Below, piece after piece: positions 1 to 7,444 of a DNA stretch of 64,000 bases. Numbering within the stretch: the first letter of the stretch is position 1; every line of letters begins with the position of its first letter. Origin of the DNA: RI-153 sp041391225. GTDB taxonomy: Bacteria > Chloroflexota > Anaerolineae > Caldilineales > Caldilineaceae. The DNA lies in NCBI GenBank assembly GCA_041391225.1, contig JAWKOL010000002.1, positions 1-64,000 on the forward strand, given 5' to 3'. The notes under the pieces are model-generated. The model ran no database searches, was not told the origin of the DNA, and worked only from the letters and a program-made list of their open reading frames with translations. A program made the translations under genes and the position numbers.

Positions 1-483
1 CAGCGGCACCATCGTCTTCACGCCGTTGAGGACGAAGTGATCGCCGTCCTTTTCCGCCGTCGTCGCCAGTGTGGCCGGATCGAATTGGTAGACCGGCTCG
101 ATCAGCGCGGCGGTGGCGCGTGGGAAGTCTTCGTCGCAGAAGCGGGGCAGGTACTCGGCCTGTTGATCCTTCGTCCCAAACAGCGCCACGGGCAGGGCGA
201 AGAGATTGGGCGCAAGCAGATGCAGCGACATCCCCACATCGCCCCAGCCCAACTCTTCGAGGAAGAGCGCGCTGGTCAGCGCCGAATACTCGCCGAAGCC
301 GCCGAACTCAGCGTCAATCGATGCAGGCAGCAGCCCCAACTCCCACCCCGTGCGGATGGCATTGGCCGGCGCGCTGCGGTCTTCCTCCGCCTCGCGATAC
401 ACAGGACGCAACACCTTCTCGGCGTAGCGATGCACCGTCTCCACCAACATCTTCTGTTCCGACGTCATATCGAATGAGTACAT
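1..483 (-). CDS. Acyl-CoA dehydrogenase, N-terminal part (runs off left edge)
   Basis: The minus strand reads from ATG at 483-481 open to the window edge, giving about 161 residues. The start (MYSFDMTSEQKMLVETVHRY) and the helical N-terminal domain that follows match the acyl-CoA dehydrogenase N-terminal domain. The segment FGGFGEYSALTSALFLEELG is the typical active-site-loop region before the flavin-binding beta domain. A strong ribosome site (AGGAGAGG) lies 4 bases before the ATG. The family transfers hydride from the alpha-beta bond of acyl-CoA esters to FAD. Substrate length cannot be judged because the catalytic-base region lies outside the window. The gene diverges from the polysaccharide genes to the right. 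Confidence 0.8.
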   Translation of the reverse strand, partial: MYSFDMTSEQKMLVETVHRYAEKVLRPVYREAEEDRSAPANAIRTGWELGLLPASIDAEFGGFGEYSALTSALFLEELGWGDVGMSLHLLAPNLFALPVALFGTKDQQAEYLPRFCDEDFPRATAALIEPVYQFDPATLATTAEKDGDHFVLNGVKTMVPL

Positions 484-831
484 AGATCCTCTCCTTCTAA
501 TTTGTACACACAAAATGGCAGAAACACAGATCTTCAGTCCAAAAAATCCGTGTTCTCTCCAATCCGTGTCTACAAGAAATCCTCTCTGGGTAGCGATACG
601 GTAATGGAGGGGTGTTTTGTTGGGGTTGTGGAGGTGTTGAGACGTAATGCGTGATGCGTAATGCGTAATTGGTAGACGAAGTAGTTCTCCAATTGGCGAC
701 CAACTGTGTTGACGCATTACGCATTACGTTTCACGCATCACGCATTACGCAGATCATTTGGTCCGCATCCACTCCTACGGTACAATGGAAACGTTCTCGA
801 CCGCCCACCCAACACCGCCCTGTGAGGATCT
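484..831. repeat. Intergenic region with two inverted-repeat families
   Basis: This gene-free stretch holds two repeat elements. At about 500-582 lies a sequence with two copies of an ATCCGTGT core, closely related to the element at 3070-3153. At 641-750 lies a degenerate 7-bp-period array (CGTAATG, CGTGATG, CGTAATG, CGTAATT) faced by an inverted copy (GACGCATTACGCATTACG...). The same element recurs at 2264-2354. Transcribed, either could fold into a long imperfect hairpin. Confidence 0.7.
758..786 (+). promoter_or_regulatory. Candidate promoter for the polysaccharide gene cluster
   Basis: TTGGTC at 758-763 and TACAAT at 781-786 are separated by 17 bases, which is the spacing of a vegetative sigma-70-type promoter. 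The first gene starts 45 bases downstream at 832. The -35 matches consensus at only three positions, so this is a prediction. Confidence 0.4.
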
Positions 832-1134
832 ATGCCTGCGCCCGAAGACTGTCAAACGCTAGACCAGGTACGGTCTGAAATCGACCGCGTGGACCGTGCT
901 ATTGTCGAACTGCTGGCCGAGCGGCGCAGCTATGTCAAGGCGGTGATGCGCTTCAAACACACCGCAGAGGACGTCCACGCCGTGGATCGCCAGAAGCAGG
1001 TGATCGCAGCACGCCGCGAGTGGGCCGAAGCGTTGGACCTGAGTCCTGAACTGGTGGAACGCATCTACCGCACGGTCATCGATCACTTCGTGGCCGAGGA
1101 ACTCGACATCCTGTCGGAGCGTTCGCAGTCGTGA
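832..1134 (+). CDS. Chorismate mutase type II / isochorismate-pyruvate lyase-like protein
   Basis: This 100-residue all-helical protein has the size and pattern of AroQ-class chorismate mutases and looks most like PchB, the isochorismate-pyruvate lyase. Known PchB active-site residues Arg14, Arg31 and Lys42 fall at identical positions here. The fourth, Gln90, is Glu90 in the segment HFVAEELDIL. Chorismate mutase converts chorismate to prephenate; PchB also makes salicylate and pyruvate. Which activity applies cannot be decided from sequence, and no salicylate or siderophore genes are nearby. The stop overlaps the GTG start of the next glycosyltransferase gene (GTGA), implying translational coupling, which is an unexpected partnership. 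Confidence 0.75.
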   Translation: MPAPEDCQTLDQVRSEIDRVDRAIVELLAERRSYVKAVMRFKHTAEDVHAVDRQKQVIAARREWAEALDLSPELVERIYRTVIDHFVAEELDILSERSQS

Positions 1135-2273
1135 GTGGGCCGACGGGCGGAGAGCCTTTGGCGAAGAAGAAGGTTGCGCTGGCCCACGATTGGCTCAACC
1201 AGATGGGTGGCGCAGAGAATGTGCTGGAAGAATTGGTGGATCTCTTCCCCGACGCGCCGCTACACACCAGCATCTACGCGCCTGATTTGATGCCCGATGC
1301 CTACCGACGCTGGCCGATCCACACCAGTTTCATGCAACGGTTGCCCGGTGTGGCCCGTCACCACCAGGCGTATCTGCCCTTTTACCCGCTCGCTTTCCAG
1401 CGCACCGATCTGAGCGGTTTCGACCTGGTGCTGAGCAACAAGAGCGGGTTTTGTCATGGCGTACGCACCCGCAACGGTGACCGCAAGGCAGTTCACGTCT
1501 GCTATTGCCTCACGCCTACCCGCTTCCTCTGGCTCTATGACCAGTACCGCGAGCGCGAGCAGATCGGGGCGGGGTTGAACGCTGTGTTGCAGCCTGTTTT
1601 GGCGCTGTTGCGCCGCTGGGATTGGTCCGCCGCCCAGCGCGTGGACCATTTCATCGCCATCAGCAGCGAAGTGCAGCAGCGCATCCAGGCGATTTACGGG
1701 CGCGACAGCGTGGTGATCCACCCACCCGTGGACACGCAACGCTTCACCCTCGATCCGTCGGCAGTGATGGGCGACTACTACCTGATCGTCAGTCGCCTGA
1801 TCCCGTACAAGCGGATCGACCTGGCCGTGGACGCCTTCGCCCGCCTGCCCGCGGAGAAGCTGATCGTGGTGGGGGAAGGACGCGATCTGGCCGCGTTGAG
1901 GGCATCGGCGCCGCCCAACGTCACCTTTTTGGGGCGGCAACCGTGGGATCGACTCGTCGCCCTGATGCGCGGCTGCAAGGCTTTCCTCTTCCCCGGTTTG
2001 GAGGACTTCGGCATCGCGCCCGTAGAAGCCATGAGCGCCGGACGGCCCGTCATCGCCTTTGGCGGCGGCGGCGCGCTGGACACCGTGATCCCCGGCCTCA
2101 CTGGCGAGCATTTTGCAGCGCAAACCGTCGACGCGCTCCACGCCGTTCTCGCCGACTTCGATCCGCGGCGCTACGCTCCACAGGCGTGTCGCGCCCAGGC
2201 GGAACGGTTCAGCCGGGAGCAGTTTCGGGGCAAGTTGCTCGATTATCTGGCGGACGTGGTTGGTGATGCGTAA
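1131..2273 (+). CDS. Glycosyltransferase family 4 protein
   Basis: This 380-residue GT-B glycosyltransferase starts at a GTG overlapping the previous stop. The N-terminal half carries the acceptor-side signature AHDWLNQMGGAENVLEEL. The C-terminal donor-binding half carries VSRLIPYKRIDLAVDAF and the E-x7-E motif in EDFGIAPVE. The family transfers sugars from nucleotide-sugar donors with retention; relatives of this sequence type include mannosyltransferases of O-antigen or exopolysaccharide synthesis. No membrane segment is seen, so it likely acts at the inner face of the membrane. The last residues and stop codon lie inside the repeat array beginning at about 2264. Two Wzz proteins downstream support a role in surface polysaccharide assembly. 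Confidence 0.88.
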   Translation: MSGPTGGEPLAKKKVALAHDWLNQMGGAENVLEELVDLFPDAPLHTSIYAPDLMPDAYRRWPIHTSFMQRLPGVARHHQAYLPFYPLAFQRTDLSGFDLVLSNKSGFCHGVRTRNGDRKAVHVCYCLTPTRFLWLYDQYREREQIGAGLNAVLQPVLALLRRWDWSAAQRVDHFIAISSEVQQRIQAIYGRDSVVIHPPVDTQRFTLDPSAVMGDYYLIVSRLIPYKRIDLAVDAFARLPAEKLIVVGEGRDLAALRASAPPNVTFLGRQPWDRLVALMRGCKAFLFPGLEDFGIAPVEAMSAGRPVIAFGGGGALDTVIPGLTGEHFAAQTVDALHAVLADFDPRRYAPQACRAQAERFSREQFRGKLLDYLADVVGDA

Positions 2274-2354
2274 TTCGTAATGCGTAATTGGTAGACAAAG
2301 TTGCCTACCAATTGGCAACCAATTTCGTAGACCAATCACGCATCACGCATTACG
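2264..2354. repeat. Heptamer-based inverted repeat (copy of the 641-750 element)
   Basis: The array reads GATGCGTAATTCGTAATGCG, then a central palindrome with CTACCAATTGG, then CACGCATCACGCATTACG. It overlaps the last codons and TAA of the glycosyltransferase and fills the gap before the Wzz gene. It is the same element as at 641-750. Confidence 0.75.
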
Positions 2355-2369
2355 AGGTTCTCGTCCAAC

Positions 2370-3059
2370 ATGGAACTACGTGAGTACTGGCAAATCCTAA
2401 CCCGCCGCTGGTGGATCCCCGTGCTGTTGACGGCGCTGGTGGCGGTGTTGAGCGCCTGGCAGTTGCGCCCGTGGCAGTCGCCGCCGCCTACGTACACCAC
2501 GTCGTTTCGGCTGTTGATCGGTGTGCTGCCCCTGGTCGACGCGGACGTGGCAGATTACGATCCGCGCTACTACGCCTGGCTCACCAGCGAATACCTGGTA
2601 GACGATTTCACCGAAGTGGTGCGCAGCCAGCTTTTTGCCCAGGGGATCAACCGTCGCCTGGCCGATCAGGGCATCGAGATCCCTGCCGGGCTGATCAGCG
2701 GCAGCGCCAATACCGGACGCCAGCACCGCATCATCCAACTGTCCTTTGCCTGGGGTGACGCCGATCAACTGCTGGCGATTGCCAACGCCGCCGCCGCCGA
2801 ACTGAGCGAAAACGCCGCCGACTACTTCACCCAACTTGGCACCGAAAATGCCGTCGTCTCTGTATTGGACACACCGTCGGTGGGCGTCGTCGGCCCCGAT
2901 CTGCGCAGCCGATTGGACTTTCCACTGCGCGTGATCCTGGCCTTCATCGCAGGCGTGGGCATCGTCTTTGTGCTGGCCTACCTGGACACGTCGGTGCAGC
3001 GGACACGCGATCTCGAAGAGATTGGGTTGCCGGTGATTGGGATGATTCCGAAGAAATGA
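2370..3059 (+). CDS. Wzz-type polysaccharide chain-length determinant (first copy)
   Basis: This 229-residue protein has the Wzz/PCP architecture. An N-terminal transmembrane helix follows a short cytoplasmic tail (ELREYWQILTRRWWIPVLLT), an extracytoplasmic domain spans roughly residues 35-190, and a second helix lies near the C-terminus (RVILAFIAGVGIVFVLAYLD). Such proteins set chain length and help export surface polysaccharide, usually with a BY-kinase. It is followed by a second, divergent Wzz protein and then the kinase-like ATPase. Splitting into separate adaptor and kinase genes is common in Gram-positive-type systems. Confidence 0.85.
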   Translation: MELREYWQILTRRWWIPVLLTALVAVLSAWQLRPWQSPPPTYTTSFRLLIGVLPLVDADVADYDPRYYAWLTSEYLVDDFTEVVRSQLFAQGINRRLADQGIEIPAGLISGSANTGRQHRIIQLSFAWGDADQLLAIANAAAAELSENAADYFTQLGTENAVVSVLDTPSVGVVGPDLRSRLDFPLRVILAFIAGVGIVFVLAYLDTSVQRTRDLEEIGLPVIGMIPKK

Positions 3060-3069
3060 TGAAGGATTT

Positions 3070-3153
3070 TTGTGGACACGGAATGGCGGAAACACGGATT
3101 TGAAGAAAGAGAAATCAAAAGATCCGTGTTCTCTCCAATCCGTGTCCACAATC
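3070..3153. repeat. Inverted repeat with ATCCGTGT cores
   Basis: The arms GTGGACACGGA and TCCGTGTCCAC face each other, with a second internal pair around AACACGGAT and ATCCGTGTT. The element at about 500-582 is a degraded copy. It lies between the two Wzz genes and could act as an intercistronic hairpin. Confidence 0.65.
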
Positions 3154-3183
3154 CTCTGATGCTCGTTCCGAACGGAGAAACGC

Positions 3184-3903
3184 ATGACGATTCAAGACTA
3201 TCTGCGCATCCTGCGTCGCCGCGGATGGATCATTGTGGCGGCGATGTTGCTGGCAGGGCTGGCCGCTTACGGCGTCAGCGCCCTGCAAAAGGACATGTAC
3301 CGCGCCACTGTGCAAGTGAGCACCGTCCCCGCGCGGCCAGATTGGGGGCTGGGCAATACCGCCAAAGACTTGATGCGCAACTTCGCCCTCAACATCCGCA
3401 CGCCCGAAGTGTCGCAGCGGGCCATCGAACGCGCCCGCCTCGACATGAACCCCTACGATTTCTTGGGGCAGACCACGGTTTCGCCCGATTCCAGCACGTT
3501 CATGATCAAGATCGAAGCGCGTTCGCGTGACCCTGAAGTGGCGAAACAGATGGCACTATCGCTGGCCGACGAGTTTGTTGAGGAGCGTACCGCCTACTAC
3601 GCCCAACAGGACAAAGAAAACCGCATCGAAGTCAAGATCGTCAGCCGGGCCATCGACGCGCCGCAATATCAGCCGCAGCCGCTCTTCAACGCCCTAGCCG
3701 GCAGTGTGCTCGGCTTGCTGCTGGGCATCGGCGTCGTCCTCTTGCTGACGTGGATGGAAGCCGACCTGCTGCGCACGCCCGACGCCGTGGAGCGCACCCT
3801 GGCCGTCCCCGTACTGGGGGCCATCCCCGCCGTGAGCGGACAGGCCAACACCGTCCCCGCGCCGAGGGGGAGAGCGATAACGCCAAGACCGAAGACAGCG
3901 TAG
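3184..3903 (+). CDS. Wzz-type polysaccharide chain-length determinant (second copy)
   Basis: This 239-residue protein begins MTIQDYLRILRRRGWIIVAA, the typical Wzz start with a cytoplasmic helix leading into a transmembrane segment. An extracytoplasmic domain follows, then a second transmembrane helix (residues about 165-185, GSVLGLLLGIGVVLLLTWME), then a short cytoplasmic tail ending with the APVLGAIP-like segment (AVPVLGAIPAV) that usually precedes the BY-kinase domain. The kinase-like protein is encoded separately 10 bases downstream. The tail lacks a kinase domain, so it is probably the membrane adaptor for that ATPase. Confidence 0.85.
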   Translation: MTIQDYLRILRRRGWIIVAAMLLAGLAAYGVSALQKDMYRATVQVSTVPARPDWGLGNTAKDLMRNFALNIRTPEVSQRAIERARLDMNPYDFLGQTTVSPDSSTFMIKIEARSRDPEVAKQMALSLADEFVEERTAYYAQQDKENRIEVKIVSRAIDAPQYQPQPLFNALAGSVLGLLLGIGVVLLLTWMEADLLRTPDAVERTLAVPVLGAIPAVSGQANTVPAPRGRAITPRPKTA

Positions 3904-3913
3904 GAAGTATAAT

Positions 3914-4561
3914 ATGTCACTCATCACACTCACTGATCCACGCAGCCCGGCGGCGGAAGCCTTCCAGAGCCTGCGCACCAACATTGAATTTTCGGGGCTG
4001 GAGCGGACGTTGCGCTCATTGCTCGTCACCTGCGCCGATCCGGAGACAGACAAGAGCCGGGCGCTGGCCAATCTGGCTGTGGTCATGGCCCAGGCTGGTG
4101 ACCGTGTGCTGGTGGTGGACGGCGATCTGCGCCGCCCGCAACAGCACGAGATCTTCGAGTTGAACAACAGCCGTGGCCTCACCGACTGGCTCAAGGACGG
4201 CGGCGCGCCGCTGTTGCAGGAGACATCGGTGCCGGGGCTGCGTGTGCTCACGTCGGGGGGATTGCCGCCCAACCCGGTGGCGTTGCTCAGTTCCAACCGG
4301 CTGGCCGAGTTGCTGTCCACCTTGCAGGACGAGGCGCAGTACATCCTGTGCGACGCGCCGCCGGTGTTGGCCGTCACCGACGCCGCGCTGTGGGCCGGCA
4401 AGGTCGACGGCGTGCTGCTCGTGGTCAACGCTGGGCGCACCAAGCGCGAACAGGCCAAGCGCGCCCGCGATGTTCTCGAAAAAGTGCGCGCCCACATCGT
4501 CGGCGCGGTGCTGGTGAATGCGGAGGAAGATGCCGCCGTCGCCGGGCGGTACGGAGCGTAG
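3914..4561 (+). CDS. CpsD/CapB-type BY-kinase-like ATPase with a degenerate P-loop
   Basis: This 215-residue protein aligns with the cytoplasmic kinase domain of bacterial tyrosine kinases. It has SPAAEAFQSLRTNIEFS at the start, VLVVDGDLRRPQQHEIF (Walker A-prime), ILCDAPPVLAVTDAALWAG (Walker B) and DGVLLVVNAGRTKREQAKRA. The Walker A loop is unusual: the normal GEGKS/T is ETDKSR, keeping the Lys and Ser but losing the glycines. There is no C-terminal tyrosine cluster, only one Tyr near the end. It may bind nucleotide weakly or act mainly as a structural partner of the Wzz proteins. It should sit at the cytoplasmic membrane through the upstream Wzz. Confidence 0.82.
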   Translation: MSLITLTDPRSPAAEAFQSLRTNIEFSGLERTLRSLLVTCADPETDKSRALANLAVVMAQAGDRVLVVDGDLRRPQQHEIFELNNSRGLTDWLKDGGAPLLQETSVPGLRVLTSGGLPPNPVALLSSNRLAELLSTLQDEAQYILCDAPPVLAVTDAALWAGKVDGVLLVVNAGRTKREQAKRARDVLEKVRAHIVGAVLVNAEEDAAVAGRYGA

Positions 4562-4684
4562 AAGAGATTGGGCGATTAAGGGATTTCAGATCGTCTACAA
4601 GATCTGAAATCGCCCAATCGCCTAATCCCCCATCGAACAGACCAGATCTAGAAGAGCGAACACTCACATTCCCCGAGGTCAACC
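4562..4684. repeat. Intergenic inverted repeat (GATTGGGCGATTAAG family)
   Basis: AGATTGGGCGATTAAGGG at about 4564 faces CGCCCAATCGCCTAATCCCC at about 4610, with a central CAGATC/GATCTG pair. Related octamer-period copies occur at 52720-52760 and 63080-63155. The final bases before 4685 carry the ribosome site of rmlA. Confidence 0.6.
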
Positions 4685-5557
4685 ATGAAAGGCATTCTTC
4701 TCGCAGGTGGACACGGCACACGCTTGTATCCGTTGACGATCAGCATCAGCAAGCAGATGTTGCCTGTCTACGACAAGCCGATGATCTACTATCCGCTGTC
4801 CATGCTCATGCTGGCAGGGATCCGCGAGATCATGGTGATCAGCACGCCGGACGCGTTGCCGCTGTTCCGCTCCCTGCTCAAGGACGGTAGCCAGTGGGGG
4901 CTGAACTTCGTCTACTGCGAGCAGGATCAGCCGCGTGGCATCGCCGAAGCGTTTGTGCTGGGCAAAGAGTTTATTGGCAACGACGGCGTCTGCCTGATCC
5001 TGGGCGACAACATCTTCTACGGTCATGGCCTGCCCGAAAAGTTGCTGGCCGGCGCGCAGCAGACGCACGGGGCGCGCATCTTCGCCTACCCAGTGCGCGA
5101 TCCGGAACGCTACGGTGTGGTCGAGTTCGACGAAACCGGCAAGGCACTCAGCATCGAAGAAAAGCCCAAGCAGCCGCGCTCGCACTACGCCGTCCCCGGC
5201 ATCTATTTCTACGACAACCAGGTTGTGGACATTGCCGAGAATCTCAAACCGTCACCGCGTGGCGAACTGGAGATCACCGACGTCAACCTGGCATATCTGG
5301 CTCGGGGTGAGATGCAGGTGGATATCCTGGGCCGCGGTTTCGCCTGGCTCGATGCAGGGACACACGAGTCGCTCTTGCAGGCGGCCAACTTCGTGCAGGC
5401 GTTGCAGGATCGCCAGGGCATGATGATGTCCTGCCCTGAAGAGATCGCCTACCGCCGCGGCTACATTGATCGAGAACAACTCGAAACACTCGCGCATGGC
5501 ATGAAAAGCAACGGCTACGGACAGTACCTGTTGCGCCTACTCAACGACGAATTGTAG
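4685..5557 (+). CDS. rfbA: Glucose-1-phosphate thymidylyltransferase
   Basis: This 290-residue protein has the full RmlA signature: KGILLAGGHGTRLYPLT with the GGxGTRL nucleotide-binding loop, the KQMLPVYDKPMIYYPLS segment, LGDNIFYGHGL with the metal-binding Asp, and EEKPKQPRS. Length matches the family. It makes dTDP-glucose from glucose-1-phosphate and dTTP, the first step of the dTDP-sugar (for example rhamnose) pathway. rfbB, the next enzyme, lies 0.8 kb downstream beyond an unknown gene. rfbC and rfbD are not in the window. Confidence 0.96.
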   Translation: MKGILLAGGHGTRLYPLTISISKQMLPVYDKPMIYYPLSMLMLAGIREIMVISTPDALPLFRSLLKDGSQWGLNFVYCEQDQPRGIAEAFVLGKEFIGNDGVCLILGDNIFYGHGLPEKLLAGAQQTHGARIFAYPVRDPERYGVVEFDETGKALSIEEKPKQPRSHYAVPGIYFYDNQVVDIAENLKPSPRGELEITDVNLAYLARGEMQVDILGRGFAWLDAGTHESLLQAANFVQALQDRQGMMMSCPEEIAYRRGYIDREQLETLAHGMKSNGYGQYLLRLLNDEL

Positions 5558-6331
5558 ATGGAGACAGCCCAGATCCGTTCTCTACCTGCCTTTGCGGCCA
5601 CGCTGCGCCGGATCGACCGGGCAAAGCTACCCGCATCGCTGGTGACAGAGTTGCTCGACCAGCCGGTGGTACCTGCATATCAGATCGAAGAAGGCGACTT
5701 TGAAAAGGAAGTTGCATCGGCGACCCACACCATCGCGATGGTGGCAGACAAACTGCGTCGCCTGGCGACGGCCTACGGTGAGTGGCGTCATTTCGACGCC
5801 CCGGCCTTTTTCGATCTTTACCCGGCGCAGGTTGCGCTGCTGCTTTCGGTGTCGGAGCGGGTCAGCACGGTCCACGTGGGTTTTTACGCCGACCTACTGC
5901 TTCCTTCATTTCAGCGAATGGAGCAGTATTGGGCGCAGGAGTTTGTCCCGGCGTACCAGGCAGGCTACCCATTCACCGAGCGCACCGATCAGCAGTCGTC
6001 GTTTACCCGTCATTTTTTCGAGATCGAGCAGCCCAAACTCATCGCCTACTGGGAACGTACCACGGCGGTGGTGCAGGCCACTCGTGCCGAACTAAGCGAC
6101 GACATCGGTTTCCTCGCCACAGCCGGCGGCAGCGAGGAACGGGCGCAGTGGCAGCCCCTTTGGCCGCAACGCCCCGCCCTCGGCTTGCCCGAGGACATGC
6201 TGCCTCCACTGGAAAACATCCCAACGTTGACACTGTCTACGTCTTTCCCGCTGCCCGCGCACCGTCAACCCGGTCGACTGCGCCGTCTTCGTCGCCAGTG
6301 GGCGCGCAAGAACTGGCGGCAACGACGGTAA
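5558..6331 (+). CDS. Protein of unknown function between rfbA and rfbB
   Basis: The ATG directly abuts the rfbA stop (TAG then ATG), so it is almost certainly co-translated. The 257-residue product has no signal peptide or membrane helix. It looks mostly helical, with aromatic-rich segments such as FFDLYPAQVALLLSVSERVS and MEQYWAQEFVPAYQAGYPF, and ends in a very basic tail (RLRRLRRQWARKNWRQRR). I do not recognise a family. Its position inside the dTDP-sugar pair suggests a role in surface-polysaccharide synthesis, but that is inference only. Codon use looks like its neighbours. Confidence 0.65.
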   Translation: METAQIRSLPAFAATLRRIDRAKLPASLVTELLDQPVVPAYQIEEGDFEKEVASATHTIAMVADKLRRLATAYGEWRHFDAPAFFDLYPAQVALLLSVSERVSTVHVGFYADLLLPSFQRMEQYWAQEFVPAYQAGYPFTERTDQQSSFTRHFFEIEQPKLIAYWERTTAVVQATRAELSDDIGFLATAGGSEERAQWQPLWPQRPALGLPEDMLPPLENIPTLTLSTSFPLPAHRQPGRLRRLRRQWARKNWRQRR

Positions 6332-6400
6332 TTGCTGGGTTACGCATTACGAGTTACGTATTACGACAAAGCGAAGCATATTCTCAGGAGATCCCATCCC

Positions 6401-7429
6401 ATGCAAAACGTCCTCGTCACCGGCGGCGCCGGCTTCATTGGCTGCAACTACGTGCGTCTCATGTTGGAAAAGTACAGCGACTACCGTGTTGTGGTCTTCG
6501 ATAAGCTGACCTATGCCGGTCGCCTGGAGAATTTGCAGGACCTGGCCGAACGCTACGGGGATCGCTACGCCTTCGTGCAGGGCGACATCTGCGACGGCGA
6601 CGCCGTCGACGCCGCCATCGCCCAATATGACATCGACACCATCGTCAACTTCGCTGCCGAAACTCACGTGGATCGCAGCATCCTGGAGCCAGACGCCTTC
6701 GTGAAGACCGACGTCTTCGGCACGTACACGCTGCTCGAAGCGGCGCGCAAAGCGGGCAACCTGCGCTACCACCAGATCAGCACAGACGAGGTCTACGGCC
6801 ACATTGTCGGCGACCACAACAGCCTTGAGGACGACAAAATGATGCCGCGCAGCCCCTACTCGGCCAGCAAGGCCAGCGCCGATCACTTTGTCCACGCCTA
6901 TCACATCACCTATGGGTTGCCTGTCACCATCAGCCGCGGGGCCAACAACATCGGCCCATACCAGTACCCCGAAAAGGTGGTGCCGCTCTTTGTCACCAAC
7001 GCGCTGAACGGCGAATCGTTGCCTGTCTACGGCGATGGACAGCAGATGCGCGACTACCAATACGTGGTCGATCACTGCGAAGGCATCGATCTGGTGCTGC
7101 ACAAAGGCGTCATCGGTGACGTGTACAACATCGGCACCGGCAAAGAGATGACCAACCTGGCGATGGTCGAAATCCTGCTGGATGAGTTGAACCTCCCCCG
7201 TACTTTGATCCGTCACGTTGAGGATCGCCAGGGCCACGACCGTCGCTACAGCATGGACGTGCGCAAGATCATGTCTTTGGGCTGGGAACCGTCCTATACG
7301 CCCGAAGAGGCCATCCGCGCCACCGTGCGCTGGTACGTAGACAACCGCTGGTGGTGGGAACCGATCCGCAGCGGTGAATTCCGCGAATACTACGAACGCG
7401 TCTACGGCAACCGCAAGACGATTGCCTAG
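6401..7429 (+). CDS. rfbB: dTDP-glucose 4,6-dehydratase
   Basis: This is a 342-residue extended SDR. The start is placed at ATG 6401 because TCAGGAG lies 11 bases upstream and the family begins there (MQNVLVTGGAGFIGCNYVRL); an in-frame ATG at 6332 would add an unrelated tail encoded by repeats. GGAGFIG binds NAD. STDEVYG carries the Thr/Asp/Glu catalytic triad, and YSASKAS carries the Tyr and Lys. It converts dTDP-glucose to dTDP-4-keto-6-deoxyglucose, using the product of rfbA. Confidence 0.95.
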   Translation: MQNVLVTGGAGFIGCNYVRLMLEKYSDYRVVVFDKLTYAGRLENLQDLAERYGDRYAFVQGDICDGDAVDAAIAQYDIDTIVNFAAETHVDRSILEPDAFVKTDVFGTYTLLEAARKAGNLRYHQISTDEVYGHIVGDHNSLEDDKMMPRSPYSASKASADHFVHAYHITYGLPVTISRGANNIGPYQYPEKVVPLFVTNALNGESLPVYGDGQQMRDYQYVVDHCEGIDLVLHKGVIGDVYNIGTGKEMTNLAMVEILLDELNLPRTLIRHVEDRQGHDRRYSMDVRKIMSLGWEPSYTPEEAIRATVRWYVDNRWWWEPIRSGEFREYYERVYGNRKTIA

Positions 7430-7444
7430 CACCCAACGCTTTCT

